Source of the DNA: Bacteroidota bacterium
GTDB taxonomy: Bacteria > Bacteroidota > Bacteroidia > Bacteroidales > JACABE01
Reading direction: 5' to 3'
NCBI GenBank assembly: GCA_026391675.1
Contig: JAPLDQ010000011.1
Span: 1 to 64,000, forward strand
DNA: 64,000 nt
In this document: piece after piece, positions 1 through 8,605 of the stretch
Layout: every line of letters begins with the position of its first letter
Position numbering within the stretch: position 1 is the first letter of the stretch
The notes under the pieces: model-generated
Database searches by the model: none
The model's input: the letters and a program-made list of their open reading frames with translations, nothing else
Told to the model about the DNA's origin: nothing
Translations under genes and position numbers: made by a program

Positions 1-108
1 GCTTCTGCTGAATCTTTTAATGCTAAAATCAAAGCGTTTAGAGCTTCTTTTAGAGGGGTAAGAAATATCTCTTTTTTCTTGTTCAGATTAGCTAATATTT
101 TTGCCTAA
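1..108 (+). CDS. C-terminal fragment of an IS transposase (ISL3/ISAon1-like)
   Basis: The window opens inside an open frame that ends with TAA at 106-108. The 35 visible residues contain ESFNAKIKAFR, then FRGVR, then FFLFRL. This is the C-terminal pattern I know from DDE transposases of ISL3/ISAon1-type elements in Bacteroidota, in which the E of ESFNAKIK is expected to be the last acidic catalytic residue. The rest of the gene lies left of the window, so completeness cannot be judged. Just downstream (about 119-142) is a stretch containing CAACTTTTCGTCTTGATCC, the kind of sequence that forms the end of such elements, but the matching left end is not visible. Family call is from memory of the motif; no search was possible. 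Confidence 0.72.
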   Translation, partial: ASAESFNAKIKAFRASFRGVRNISFFLFRLANIFA

Positions 109-483
109 ATAAATTAACTCCTCAACTTTTCGTCTTGATCCATTTGTTTGAACTTATTTTCTTTGCTTAATTATTTTAGCAAATATTAAATCTCAATAAA
201 TTATTTATCAAAATATCTTGGTGTACGAAAAATAAACTTAAAATGTTACCTTATTAATAATTAAAAAGAACTTATTTTACTCTTTATTATATATATAATA
301 TTGTAAATCAATTATATATACATATTTCTAAAGGTTGTTTATATTTCATTACATTATAAATTCTAAAATTATATTTGATGAAATTTAATCAATTATTGTC
401 AAAATTAAGAGGTCGAGAATTCTTCCTCTTTTGCGACAAAAAATGTTCAGGAGAGGGAGAATTGAAGATTTAACTCAAAAAAA
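109..483. other. AT-rich gap after the IS fragment
   Basis: No convincing gene. The first 30-35 bases may be the right end of the insertion sequence. The rest is very AT-rich with runs of alternating TA (around 288-325). A 77-codon open frame on the plus strand from 431 runs into the 3' end of the AAA ATPase gene on the other strand and has no recognisable features. Confidence 0.5.
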
Positions 484-1569
484 TTATAATTGTAATACTT
501 TATCGGATTCACTTGAATTCCATGTTTTAATTCTTTCTTTCATTTGTTTGATTTCCTTATGCAAAGTTTTGATATCAATCTCAAATGTTTCTTTTGCATT
601 TTTGCTGTTTATACAGTTCCCAAATACGTTTAAAGTATATCTCAGGTGGCCTGAAAATGAATGAAATAAAATATCATAAATATTTTCTTCAATCTTAAAT
701 TTTTCAATCTTAAATGATTTACAAATTAATTCTTTTATAAATTTTCTATTGGCAAACCCTTTTAATTCAACAATTTGAAATATTCTGGATTGTTCAGCTG
801 TTGATTTTAATGTTTCATAGTTTGCTACTACAATTAAAAAATTAAATTGATTGGCTCCAAAAAAATCTAAATAATCTTTTAATAAATGATATTGTTCTTT
901 TTCTGTGAGCTTATCAGCCTCATCACAAATCAGAACTATCTTGGTTTTTGAATATTTCTTTAATATAGTGTTTTTAATTTCTTTGATCAGCTCTAGTATT
1001 TCAAATGTTTGGATTGTACTGTTCTGCCATTCAAATTGTTCTATAGTATTAGGGTCAGATTTAACACCATATTTTAAGCTTAACATTGAACGGATTTCTG
1101 ATCTGATTTTTTGTTGCTCACGGGCATTAATATTATGTATTTCGATTAATCTTTGTTCGGCTTTCTTACTGAATAAGCTCATTTTATCAGGATTATCACC
1201 CATGTTTAATAATGTTGAATAATCATGTTTAAATAAATTAACCCAGATTTCTTTACATAACTGATCTAATATTAATGCAGGCAGTATTTTAATATAATTA
1301 ATTTCGCCTGAATATAATTCTAATGAACTTAAATCAATTCTGAATGAAAAAATTTCAGGGCTATTCCTTTTAATTGTATTTTCAAATAAACGGGATAGAT
1401 ATGTTTTTCCTTGTCCCCTGTCGCCGGTTAACAAAACATTCTCATTAACTTTAGTTATCAAATGGATAATATTATTTAATTCATCATCTCTGTCAACACG
1501 GCAATTTTCTATCTCTGCATCAGATAAAAAGTTTGCATTAATTGATACTTTGCGATAATTGTATTCCAT
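484..1569 (-). CDS. Orphan AAA-type ATPase (Orc1/Cdc6- or AAA_16-like)
   Basis: Predicted P-loop ATPase of 361 residues. A Walker A motif, GDRGQGKT, is at residues 49-56, and a Walker B motif, IVLICDEAD, at 211-219. Between them is a long helical insert (about 100-200). After Walker B come an NFLIVVANYE stretch, the right place for a sensor-1 strand, and a C-terminal helical region. The layout resembles Orc1/Cdc6-like or AAA_16 ATPases that act as stand-alone switches. There are no membrane segments or signal peptide, so it is probably cytoplasmic. No partner gene is adjacent: the IS tail is on one side and a LytTR regulator on the other. Its upstream region carries a regulatory array shared with the lipoprotein gene near 7.8 kb. 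The biological role is unknown; DNA-linked or defence functions are possible but not shown. Confidence 0.7.
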   Translation of the reverse strand: MEYNYRKVSINANFLSDAEIENCRVDRDDELNNIIHLITKVNENVLLTGDRGQGKTYLSRLFENTIKRNSPEIFSFRIDLSSLELYSGEINYIKILPALILDQLCKEIWVNLFKHDYSTLLNMGDNPDKMSLFSKKAEQRLIEIHNINAREQQKIRSEIRSMLSLKYGVKSDPNTIEQFEWQNSTIQTFEILELIKEIKNTILKKYSKTKIVLICDEADKLTEKEQYHLLKDYLDFFGANQFNFLIVVANYETLKSTAEQSRIFQIVELKGFANRKFIKELICKSFKIEKFKIEENIYDILFHSFSGHLRYTLNVFGNCINSKNAKETFEIDIKTLHKEIKQMKERIKTWNSSESDKVLQL

Positions 1570-1639
1570 CTTTTCTAATTGTTTTTGAATTGTTTATATT
1601 ATTACAAATTGTTGATTTAATTAAGTATTTATATACCTC

Positions 1640-1712
1640 CAAAGATAAATCAGCTTTTGCATATTGTTTCATTTTCAGACATAAACGTGACATTTAAATG
1701 ACATCGTAAAAT
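1640..1712 (-). promoter_or_regulatory. AAA-gene promoter with 11-bp-period GACAT array
   Basis: On the minus strand a TATCTTTG box, matching the Bacteroidota -7 consensus TAnnTTTG, lies at 1640-1647, about 70 nt ahead of the AAA start codon. Upstream of it, read on the plus strand, GACAT occurs at 1678, 1689 and 1700, an exact 11-bp period, followed by CGTAAAAT. The first unit begins 31 nt beyond the -7 box. There is no good TTG at -33, which would suit an activator-dependent promoter. The same arrangement precedes the lipoprotein gene at 7834. Confidence 0.55.
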
Positions 1713-1760
1713 ATTAAATTGTTAAAATATTGAAATATAGACAGATAAGTCTTCAGTTTT

Positions 1761-1782
1761 TGTGAGATTTTTGTGACATTTA
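1761..1782. promoter_or_regulatory. Second short GAGAT/GACAT cluster
   Basis: Two consecutive 11-mers, TGTGAGATTTT and TGTGACATTTA, continue the motif of the main array about 60 bp further upstream of the AAA gene. They may be a secondary or distal binding site, or serve the response-regulator gene on the other side. Confidence 0.35.
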
Positions 1783-1984
1783 TTTTTCACGGATAAAATA
1801 ATTGGATATTTTTATTAAGAACTGAATTTCTTGAATATTGTAAGCATAAGTATATCAGATAAATATGAATTAATCTTATTAAATTAAACGTTAAATAACA
1901 TTTTGTTATATTATTTTACTCAAATATTAATTATTTTTGTAAGTAATAATACAATTGTTAAATTAAAATACGATTAATTTTAAA

Positions 1985-2725
1985 ATGGAAACCCTGAAAT
2001 TTGTAATTATTGATGATGATGTACAAGCACACAATGTTATTTCAAAATTAATGGAGATTCATAAGAGTTATAAATGTGTGGGAGAATATTATGACGTAAT
2101 TAGTGCTATTGATTCCATTAAAGAGGTAAAACCCGATTTTATTTTTTTGGATATTGATATGCCAAATTTAAATGGATTTGAATTACTGAAATATATTGAT
2201 AAATCAATAAAAGTAATCGTCACCACTTCTCACAGGAATTATGCTGTTGATGGTTTTGACCGGGGAATCAACGATTTCCTGACTAAACCTATTCGTCAGG
2301 AAAGGCTGTTTGAAGCGCTTAACCGTATTACGAGTGCAATTGAAACCGAAGCCAAACTAAAAGGCGGTTTGTATATTAATCAACTTAAAAGATCTACTAC
2401 TTCAAATGTTAGTTATATCTGTGCTTCACGCTTAAGAGAAAAAAGTATTATACAGATAGAGAAAAAAGAAATCTATTATATTACCAAAACCGGCAATCAT
2501 ATCGAAATATTTACCGATACAGATGGACCTTTCTATAAAATAGGATCTTTAAAAGAAATTATGGAAGCATTGCCCGAAAATGAATTCTCATTTGCCAATC
2601 AGAGTTTCGTTTTAAACATCAAGAAAGTCAAAAGCCTCGACGGAGAAACAATAGTATTAAATAATGAGGATGAAACACTTATAAAAATAAGCCCAGCTTA
2701 CAGGGATGTTTTTAGAAAAAAATAA
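1985..2725 (+). CDS. LytTR-family response regulator
   Basis: Two-component response regulator of 246 residues. The N-terminal receiver domain (about 1-120) has the acidic pair at D10-D12, the phospho-acceptor D56 in FLDIDMP, T80/T81 and the conserved K101 before P102. The C-terminal half (about 140-246) is a LytTR DNA-binding domain, including the KIGSLKEIMEALPENEF and FVLNIKKVKSL stretches typical of it. A LytS-type kinase gene lies 18 bp downstream on the opposite strand, so the presumed partners are convergent rather than in one operon. LytTR proteins usually bind pairs of direct repeats upstream of their targets. Whether this one binds the 11-bp-period GAYAT arrays nearby is speculation. 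Confidence 0.9.
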   Translation: METLKFVIIDDDVQAHNVISKLMEIHKSYKCVGEYYDVISAIDSIKEVKPDFIFLDIDMPNLNGFELLKYIDKSIKVIVTTSHRNYAVDGFDRGINDFLTKPIRQERLFEALNRITSAIETEAKLKGGLYINQLKRSTTSNVSYICASRLREKSIIQIEKKEIYYITKTGNHIEIFTDTDGPFYKIGSLKEIMEALPENEFSFANQSFVLNIKKVKSLDGETIVLNNEDETLIKISPAYRDVFRKK

Positions 2726-2743
2726 TTTAGTTTATTGTGTTAC

Positions 2744-3772
2744 TTATTTGGTTTTTAAATGCAATTTTACGGTATATATATCTTCCCCGTTATTAATATC
2801 CAGTTGATGTTTATTCTTATAATGTAAATTTAAGCGATTGAAAGTATTATTCATTCCTTTTCCTGTTGATTTTACAACTCCTTTAGCCATTTTATTTACA
2901 GAGTTTTCGCTGAAAAAAATAATCTCATCAGCTTTACTTTCTATTTTAATGTTGATAAACCCATTGGTATTGATATTTGTATATTTAAATGCATTATTAA
3001 CGAATGATTCAAATATCATAGGAGGGACTTTATGTTGCGAAGTATCGCCATGAATATCAAAATTCAGGTTCATATTCTGATGGCGGATTCTTTCCAATGC
3101 AATATAATTCTGAATAAATCTGATTTCACTGTCCAGCGGAACCCATTCGTTTTCACTGTCGGAAACCACATATTCCATCAAATCCGATAAATTAAGCACA
3201 ATATCCGGTGTTTTATCGGATTTGTCCAGTGCCAGTGAATAAATACTGTTCAAGGTATTGAAAAAGAAATGGGTATTTACTTTAGATTTTACCATATTGA
3301 TCTGGGTAATCAATTGTTGTTTTTCCAATGCTGTATTTTCTTTCAATAATTTATAGGCTTTAATGGCATCGCGGTAAATCTTGAACATGGTAAAAAAGCC
3401 GGCAAACAATGCATCACGGAAAAATATACCGAAAAAATTCCAGAAAAGTAAACCATTTCGGATTTTTGTATTATTTGTCTCTACAAGAAAAAGAATATCA
3501 TCTTTTATATAAGAAAATTCGATAGCTGTTATAATAATCAGTAATAATATCAAAAAACTAAAATATTTCAGGTATTTCTCTTTGGTGAAAAACTGAGGGA
3601 TAAATATAAAATAATTGATATATATAATAGCAAACACGAGAAGAAAAGAATAATATTCTTCTCTGATATCCATTGATTGGTATCTTAGAAATGAATTTTT
3701 TACAAAAAAATAAAAGCATAAAACCCAGAATAGCAGATGAAGGATAATTTCTATAATGGTTTTTCTTTTCAT
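2744..3772 (-). CDS. LytS-type sensor histidine kinase
   Basis: Membrane sensor kinase of 342 residues. Four hydrophobic segments (about 8-25, 42-60, 70-88, 108-130) form the sensor part, with no extracellular domain. A short coiled region (135-160) leads to the His_kinase domain, with H168 in NTHFFFNTLNSIYSL; most relatives have NPHFLFN at this point. The ATP-binding region has ESFVNNAFKYT as N box and TGKGMNNTFNRL as G box, both somewhat degenerate, as is common in this family. It presumably phosphorylates the LytTR regulator encoded convergently 18 bp away. The signal is unknown. The ATG was chosen because it precedes the first membrane helix directly. Confidence 0.88.
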   Translation of the reverse strand: MKRKTIIEIILHLLFWVLCFYFFVKNSFLRYQSMDIREEYYSFLLVFAIIYINYFIFIPQFFTKEKYLKYFSFLILLLIIITAIEFSYIKDDILFLVETNNTKIRNGLLFWNFFGIFFRDALFAGFFTMFKIYRDAIKAYKLLKENTALEKQQLITQINMVKSKVNTHFFFNTLNSIYSLALDKSDKTPDIVLNLSDLMEYVVSDSENEWVPLDSEIRFIQNYIALERIRHQNMNLNFDIHGDTSQHKVPPMIFESFVNNAFKYTNINTNGFINIKIESKADEIIFFSENSVNKMAKGVVKSTGKGMNNTFNRLNLHYKNKHQLDINNGEDIYTVKLHLKTK

Positions 3773-3913
3773 TTTCTGTTTTTTTTACAAAAATAAGAAA
3801 ACTATGAGTGATACGGCAATCAAATAGCAATAAAGTTTAGATATTAATTGTAAATCATTATTATCTTTTTAAATAATTGTCTTTTCTGATTTATAAGGAA
3901 GATTTGAGGACTT

Positions 3914-6900
3914 TTATTTTACCAAAACCTTTGCTGTATGCAGATTTTCAGCGGTAAGCAGTTTTACGATATAATAGTCAGGTGGTAAAGCATTTAATCT
4001 GAATGAAGTTAATTTTCCGGGATTATATATAGTCTTAATCAATTGACCAAGCATATTATAAACCGTTATTTGTTTTATATTCTCATTCGTATTAAGATAC
4101 AGTATATTATCGTAAACATAAATATTGCAATTATTAATAGTTTCATTATTAATAATTAAAGGAGATATGCTGAATATCAGCTGGAAACGCTCTGCTGCAT
4201 CGCCTGTTAAGCCTGAAAAGCTATAGGTGTCATTCTGATACAGTTCCTGTATAAGATTAGCTTTTAAGTCTTTTAAGTAAATATAAGTATTAGTGGTGAA
4301 ACTGCTTAATTCTGACGCTTTAATGCTATAGCTGCCGTTTATACCTGCTTTAAAGCTTAAAGGAACAATCAAGGTGTTGGATAATGCAGGCAAAGTATTA
4401 ATAGAAAAATTCTTAGAATTTTTAACCGTATATAATGATGGGGCATCTGCCAGCAAAGAGAACCATTTTGCCACACCTGCATCAGGCAAAGCATTGCTGT
4501 TAAAGTTTACGATGATTTCATCGCTGTAATTATTGGCTGTTGAGCTAAGTTTTAATCTAAGCAGATTGTTAGCTGTTGATTTTAAGAAATTCTGACTGCC
4601 AGGATGTAGCCTGACAGCATTCGATAGCAAAATTGATCCCGGGTTAACTGCCTGAACAAAAAATCCCTGATGGGGTGCAATTATGTGGCTGGCATTATTT
4701 ACACCTCCACTAAGGCTATTATATGTTGCATAATTTCCCACTGTTTCATTCCATATCCAATAAGCCGGAGTTGAACCCAGTGTATAATTTGTTTCCACAA
4801 CCAATGCTGTATTATCCCAGTCTATGGCTGAGGGATATGGATTACCTATCAGATTATAGTTGTTTCCTCCATTGGTAATAGGAATTGTAATGTTGCCGGT
4901 ATTTAAGTGGCCGCTGAAATTATGGGTTGAACTGCCATAAGCATTGCTATAAGCAACAAGATATCCTCTTCCATTTTCGAAATTATCGAAACCGCTCATA
5001 TAATTTCCAGCACCATTTCTTATATTTAACCAAGGGTAGCCGGGATCTATCAGATTCGTTTCATCCCATTTAAAAAAATCAAAGGTATTATCAGCTGTAA
5101 TTGGAGCAAATTCAGGTTTTATGTTCTGATTATCTACAGGAGAAGATAAAAAATGCCAGCTATTGTCGTTGGGGATAAAACGTTCTAATGTTGCGCCTAC
5201 ATTAGCTGTATTTTGAATCAGGGATGCAGTAGCTGAAGCGTCTGATTTTAATACAAAACCTGTTGTATCTGCCATATTATTTATGGTTCCGTTAACTGTC
5301 AGGGCTTTGCCTGCATTCACTGTAAGTACTGCCTCAGGATAAATGGTAAGATTATTACAGACACTTGGTGTAGCAGCACTATTAGTTATTAGCGGTTGAT
5401 TTAAAGGAGTGGCTCCAATATATACATTGGAAGCAGCTGTTGGAACATTATTTCCATCCCAGTTAGTTGCCACATCCCAGTCGGTTGATGTAGTCCCCAG
5501 CCAGCGTCCGGCTATACTGCCTTCGTAAGCACCCATTGCAGGTGGGTCATTACGGCTTAGGCTATTAATATCATTCTTTACATTACTTATTGCAGTGCCA
5601 GGTATAAAATTACCTGCTGTTGGTGTTAAATCAGATGTAGAAGTGAAATTTGGATTGGTGTTTATTGAATTAGCATCTTGTAAAGTTACATATCTCCATG
5701 AAATTAAATTAGATTGATCAGCATATAAATATCCTATAAAATTATTAGTTCCTGATAATATATAATAATTATTGTAATTAATAGAATTTAAATTAACAGC
5801 AGAACTATTGAAATAAATACAATAACGTTTTGAAGTACCTGAGCCAATTGTTGAATAGTTTGCAAATATATTATTTTGAATATTATACATTGGTGGAGTC
5901 GATGAATTTCCACCTAAATATAAACATGTAGAGGTTGGATACTGATCTTCTTCAATTCTAACAGAATTAAAATAAAAATTTACTGATCCATAACCTACTA
6001 AACCTGCAGTTAAACCTTGAATAAATGGTTGATTTGAGCTATAACTATTAATACCATGCATTAATTTGCAAATGGTATTATTAAAAACATTACAAATTTG
6101 TCCTGTATTGATATCAATTCTAATTGCATATATTCTAGCTGTTGAAGAAGTATTTGTTGTTGTTAAATCGTGAACAAAATTATTATAAACTTTATTTAAT
6201 AAACCTTGTAAAGACTGAATATAAATACCATATAAATTAACAGCTGCAATATTATTTGTTAATAAATTTCTTACTTCATTATTGTTAATTTTAATATTTG
6301 AAGAATTAATAAGTTGTATACCACTTAAAGCAGTATTAGAACCATTACCAATGTCATAATTAGGTGTACTAGCACCTATAATACAATTACTTACTTCAAT
6401 ATTTATATCAGGGAATGAAGCATTACCATTTATAATAATTCCTTGATATGAATTCTCAATGGTAATAAATTGAAATGTATTATATGAATTTGCTCCATCA
6501 ATAGAAGACGGTGTTGTTGCAACATTTTGATAAAATGCTATACTTGAAGTATTAGACCTGTTTAATGTAATTTTGCAATTTTTAATAGAATCATGTTGTG
6601 CTCCGTTTATAGCAGACGCATTAGAAATGTAATAACCATATTCCATTTGAGTAGTAGGTGTGGAATTACTAGCCCTTTCTTTAACATCAATACCATCAAT
6701 AGTTATATAATTACCACCAGCAATTTTAATAATAGCATCAGTTGCAGAGTTTCCAACTCCGGCAGTAATCAAGGGATTTGCACCTATTCCATTTTTCTTT
6801 ATAGTAATAGTGTTGACAGAACTTCCCGTAGCTGTTATAATACCGCTGGTTAAAGTAAAAGTTTCTGTACTACCTGGAGCACAATTAATGATAACTGGGG

Positions 6901-7099
6901 CTGTAATTGTAGCAGCATTAAGTGCAGTTATAGCTGCAGCCAGATTGGAATAGCTTGCTGCAAGTCCGGAACTACTATTCGTTGTTACTGCAATCTGTCC
7001 AATAGTAAATAAATTGCAGCATAAACTAAGCAAAACTGTAAGTATAGCATACTTTAAATTAATAACCAGGTTATTTAATCTGCAATTTGATAGGTTCAT
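3914..7099 (-). CDS. Large secreted beta-helix protein with type IX sorting domain
   Basis: Secreted protein of 1061 residues. A longish N-terminus with a hydrophobic core (about 15-35) acts as signal peptide. Residues about 100-450 are rich in Asn, Ile and Ser with repeated short strands (NYITIDGIDV, DSIKNCKITL, NIKINNNEVRNL), the pattern of a right-handed parallel beta-helix. The middle (about 540-620) contains WLGTTSTDWDVATNWDGN, a module common in Bacteroidota surface proteins. The last 75-80 residues (ITVYNMLGQLIKTIYNPGKL through KVLVK at the end) are a type IX secretion C-terminal sorting domain. It is therefore expected to cross the outer membrane by the Por system and be released or anchored. 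No enzymatic motif is recognised; adhesion or glycan binding is a guess. No operon partner is evident. Confidence 0.85.
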   Translation of the reverse strand: MNLSNCRLNNLVINLKYAILTVLLSLCCNLFTIGQIAVTTNSSSGLAASYSNLAAAITALNAATITAPVIINCAPGSTETFTLTSGIITATGSSVNTITIKKNGIGANPLITAGVGNSATDAIIKIAGGNYITIDGIDVKERASNSTPTTQMEYGYYISNASAINGAQHDSIKNCKITLNRSNTSSIAFYQNVATTPSSIDGANSYNTFQFITIENSYQGIIINGNASFPDINIEVSNCIIGASTPNYDIGNGSNTALSGIQLINSSNIKINNNEVRNLLTNNIAAVNLYGIYIQSLQGLLNKVYNNFVHDLTTTNTSSTARIYAIRIDINTGQICNVFNNTICKLMHGINSYSSNQPFIQGLTAGLVGYGSVNFYFNSVRIEEDQYPTSTCLYLGGNSSTPPMYNIQNNIFANYSTIGSGTSKRYCIYFNSSAVNLNSINYNNYYILSGTNNFIGYLYADQSNLISWRYVTLQDANSINTNPNFTSTSDLTPTAGNFIPGTAISNVKNDINSLSRNDPPAMGAYEGSIAGRWLGTTSTDWDVATNWDGNNVPTAASNVYIGATPLNQPLITNSAATPSVCNNLTIYPEAVLTVNAGKALTVNGTINNMADTTGFVLKSDASATASLIQNTANVGATLERFIPNDNSWHFLSSPVDNQNIKPEFAPITADNTFDFFKWDETNLIDPGYPWLNIRNGAGNYMSGFDNFENGRGYLVAYSNAYGSSTHNFSGHLNTGNITIPITNGGNNYNLIGNPYPSAIDWDNTALVVETNYTLGSTPAYWIWNETVGNYATYNSLSGGVNNASHIIAPHQGFFVQAVNPGSILLSNAVRLHPGSQNFLKSTANNLLRLKLSSTANNYSDEIIVNFNSNALPDAGVAKWFSLLADAPSLYTVKNSKNFSINTLPALSNTLIVPLSFKAGINGSYSIKASELSSFTTNTYIYLKDLKANLIQELYQNDTYSFSGLTGDAAERFQLIFSISPLIINNETINNCNIYVYDNILYLNTNENIKQITVYNMLGQLIKTIYNPGKLTSFRLNALPPDYYIVKLLTAENLHTAKVLVK

Positions 7100-7264
7100 G
7101 CTAATAATAAGGCTTTTATTAATTTAATACGTTCGTATTTTTCAACATCAACTTTTTACTTCAGCAAAAATATTACATAATTGTAACCGGAAATCAAGCT
7201 ATGTATTGATTTTAATTCCAGCAAAAAGCTATGAATGCTTTGCTTAAACTTAAGTTAAAAGCAA

Positions 7265-7834
7265 TTATAAATTAGGGTAAAGTTGAGTTTCGCTGAAAGT
7301 AATATCATTGTAAATGAACTGATGACTAACAGGATTCCTTAGCAATATCTGAGCAGGAATATTTAACCAGATATAACCATCATCATTATTTTTATCTTCA
7401 ACTTTAAATGAACGGTCAGGCATAAGAAAACTAGTTTCGTCTGTTGGTTCATAATCATTCAATCCCTTACCAATGTATTTATGTGTAGAGGGTATAAAGT
7501 CTACGCTAACAGAAGCTCTCAAGGTACAAGCATTGCCGAAACCCTGGCAATTTGCATGATAATAAACACCATTCATATATCTGCATTTTCCACCGCAATC
7601 AGCAGATGTATGTCCTACATTTGAGGTTAACTGATAGATACCTTCGAAGCCTCCACCGGGTAATACAGCTGCGGTTAAATTTTCAGCACTTTTGTGTTTT
7701 TTTAAAATTTCTGCTGTAGGAGTATTAAGTTGTTTTTGATTTGTTGGATTAGGTAAATCATTGTCTTTCATACAAGAAGTAGTAATAATTCCTACCAGAC
7801 TTAAAAGTACTAAAATTGAATTTATTTTTTTCAT
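7265..7834 (-). CDS. Predicted lipoprotein with conserved-looking Cys cluster
   Basis: Protein of 189 residues starting with a lipoprotein signal peptide: a positively charged start, a hydrophobic run, then ITTSC with C21 as the lipidation site. The mature part has a disordered start (DNDLPNPTNQKQLNTPTAE) and then a compact region with CGGKCRYMNGVYYHANCQGF and NACTL, giving four closely spaced cysteines that might bind metal or form disulfides. I do not recognise the family. The gene is monocistronic by spacing. It has a near-consensus promoter (TTG, 20 nt, TACTTTTG) preceded directly by the GAYAT array described for the AAA gene. That makes regulated expression likely and links it to the AAA gene or to the neighbouring two-component system. 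Confidence 0.7.
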   Translation of the reverse strand: MKKINSILVLLSLVGIITTSCMKDNDLPNPTNQKQLNTPTAEILKKHKSAENLTAAVLPGGGFEGIYQLTSNVGHTSADCGGKCRYMNGVYYHANCQGFGNACTLRASVSVDFIPSTHKYIGKGLNDYEPTDETSFLMPDRSFKVEDKNNDDGYIWLNIPAQILLRNPVSHQFIYNDITFSETQLYPNL

Positions 7835-7876
7835 GATTTTAAAGTTTTTTATTTGTTAATAATATTAATAATAAAG

Positions 7877-7949
7877 CAAAAGTAGGGTGCAATTTAAGAT
7901 TAGCCAAGCGATATGACATTTACATGATATTTTTGTGATATCGTTAAAT
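7877..7949 (-). promoter_or_regulatory. Lipoprotein-gene promoter with GAYAT array
   Basis: Minus-strand TACTTTTG at 7877-7884 fits the -7 consensus, and TTG (plus-strand CAA, 7905-7907) lies 20 nt further up, the right place for -33. Immediately beyond, on the plus strand, GACAT at 7915, GATAT at 7926 and GATAT at 7937 repeat with an exact 11-bp period and end in CGTTAAAT. The first unit is 31 nt from the -7 box, as at the AAA gene. The position just above -33 suits an activator. Confidence 0.6.
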
Positions 7950-8004
7950 TTTAGTTGCATTTTTCAAATTTTATTTATTGTAAGTTATTGAAAATAAAAT
8001 GGTT

Positions 8005-8049
8005 GATATTTTTAATTGTATTTTTTAATTGTGATATTTTTTGTGATAT
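8005..8049. promoter_or_regulatory. Looser GATAT cluster upstream of the lipoprotein gene
   Basis: GATAT at 8005, 8033 and 8045 in the context TTGTGATATTTT. The last two are 12 bp apart. It resembles the secondary cluster at 1761-1782 and may be a distal site of the same regulator. Confidence 0.3.
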
Positions 8050-8430
8050 TTTTTCATGATTTTAAGGTGGAGTCATTTGCATACCAAAATAGAATAATAA
8101 GGTTAATTTATTAGTAATCAATAATATAAATATATTTTTATTGTATTGCTTTAAAATATACATCTGTTTACTCCTGATTTTTGTTTTATAAAGCGCATTA
8201 TCAAAAACTTTATATTGTTTTTATAAGCATTTTATCATCTATACGAGTATTTGATGGCATTGTTACAGTTTGTGCGGTTATCATTTTGTTAAAATACTAA
8301 ACTGAAGTATCCCGAAGAATTGATAATAACAGCATCAGTGAGCTATCAGAAAGGAATATGATTCAATGTTTTGGACATTTCGATATATGGACTTCGCTCA
8401 GTGTCCTCGGTTTCGCTACTTGTGAAAAGT

Positions 8431-8562
8431 AAAAGCAGATGCTTCTCATACTTTTAGCGAGACAGCATGTTAAAAATAACCAAATGAAAATGTGGTCTTT
8501 TGTCATGCTGAGTGATTGCGAAGCATCTAATAGCATAAAGTATATAAAGAGATGTTTCCTTA
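8431..8562. repeat. Degenerate TCATGCTGAG-type inverted repeat
   Basis: The right arm (8501-8527) reads TGTCATGCTGAG then GCGAAGCATCT. The left arm (about 8433-8470, AGATGCTTC ... GACAGCATG) is its imperfect reverse complement, and a further AGATGTTTC follows at about 8550. This pattern recurs in intergenic DNA of many Bacteroidota and looks like a decayed non-coding repeat or MITE. It is called from memory of the motif. Confidence 0.45.
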
Positions 8563-8605
8563 TGCAGTAATTATTAAATAAATTTGATGACGGATTTTTA
8601 TGGCA

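Larger units (their letters stand above)
1570..1984. other. Divergent intergenic region with regulatory repeats
   Basis: A 415-bp gap between the divergently read AAA ATPase and response-regulator genes. The left half holds the AAA gene's TATCTTTG box and the GAYAT array (1640-1712) plus a second short cluster (1761-1782). The right half is AT-rich and holds a TATTTTTG box at 1932-1939 that could serve the regulator gene. I see no gene or RNA. Confidence 0.6.
7835..8605. other. Long gene-free stretch with regulatory array and a decayed repeat
   Basis: About 770 bp without a gene. The left end holds the lipoprotein promoter and array (7877-7949) and a looser GATAT cluster (8005-8049). The middle is AT-rich with nothing recognisable. 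The right part (about 8431-8562) holds a degenerate inverted repeat of the TCATGCTGAG...GAAGCATCT type. Confidence 0.6.

Noticed and set aside
905-1222. 105-codon plus-strand frame
   Set aside because: Antisense shadow of the AAA ATPase gene, without family features.
1678-1712. The GAYAT array as canonical LytTR binding repeats
   Set aside because: LytTR repeat pairs I know are about 9 bp with a period near 21 bp; this has a strict 11-bp period and a different core, so the binder is left open.
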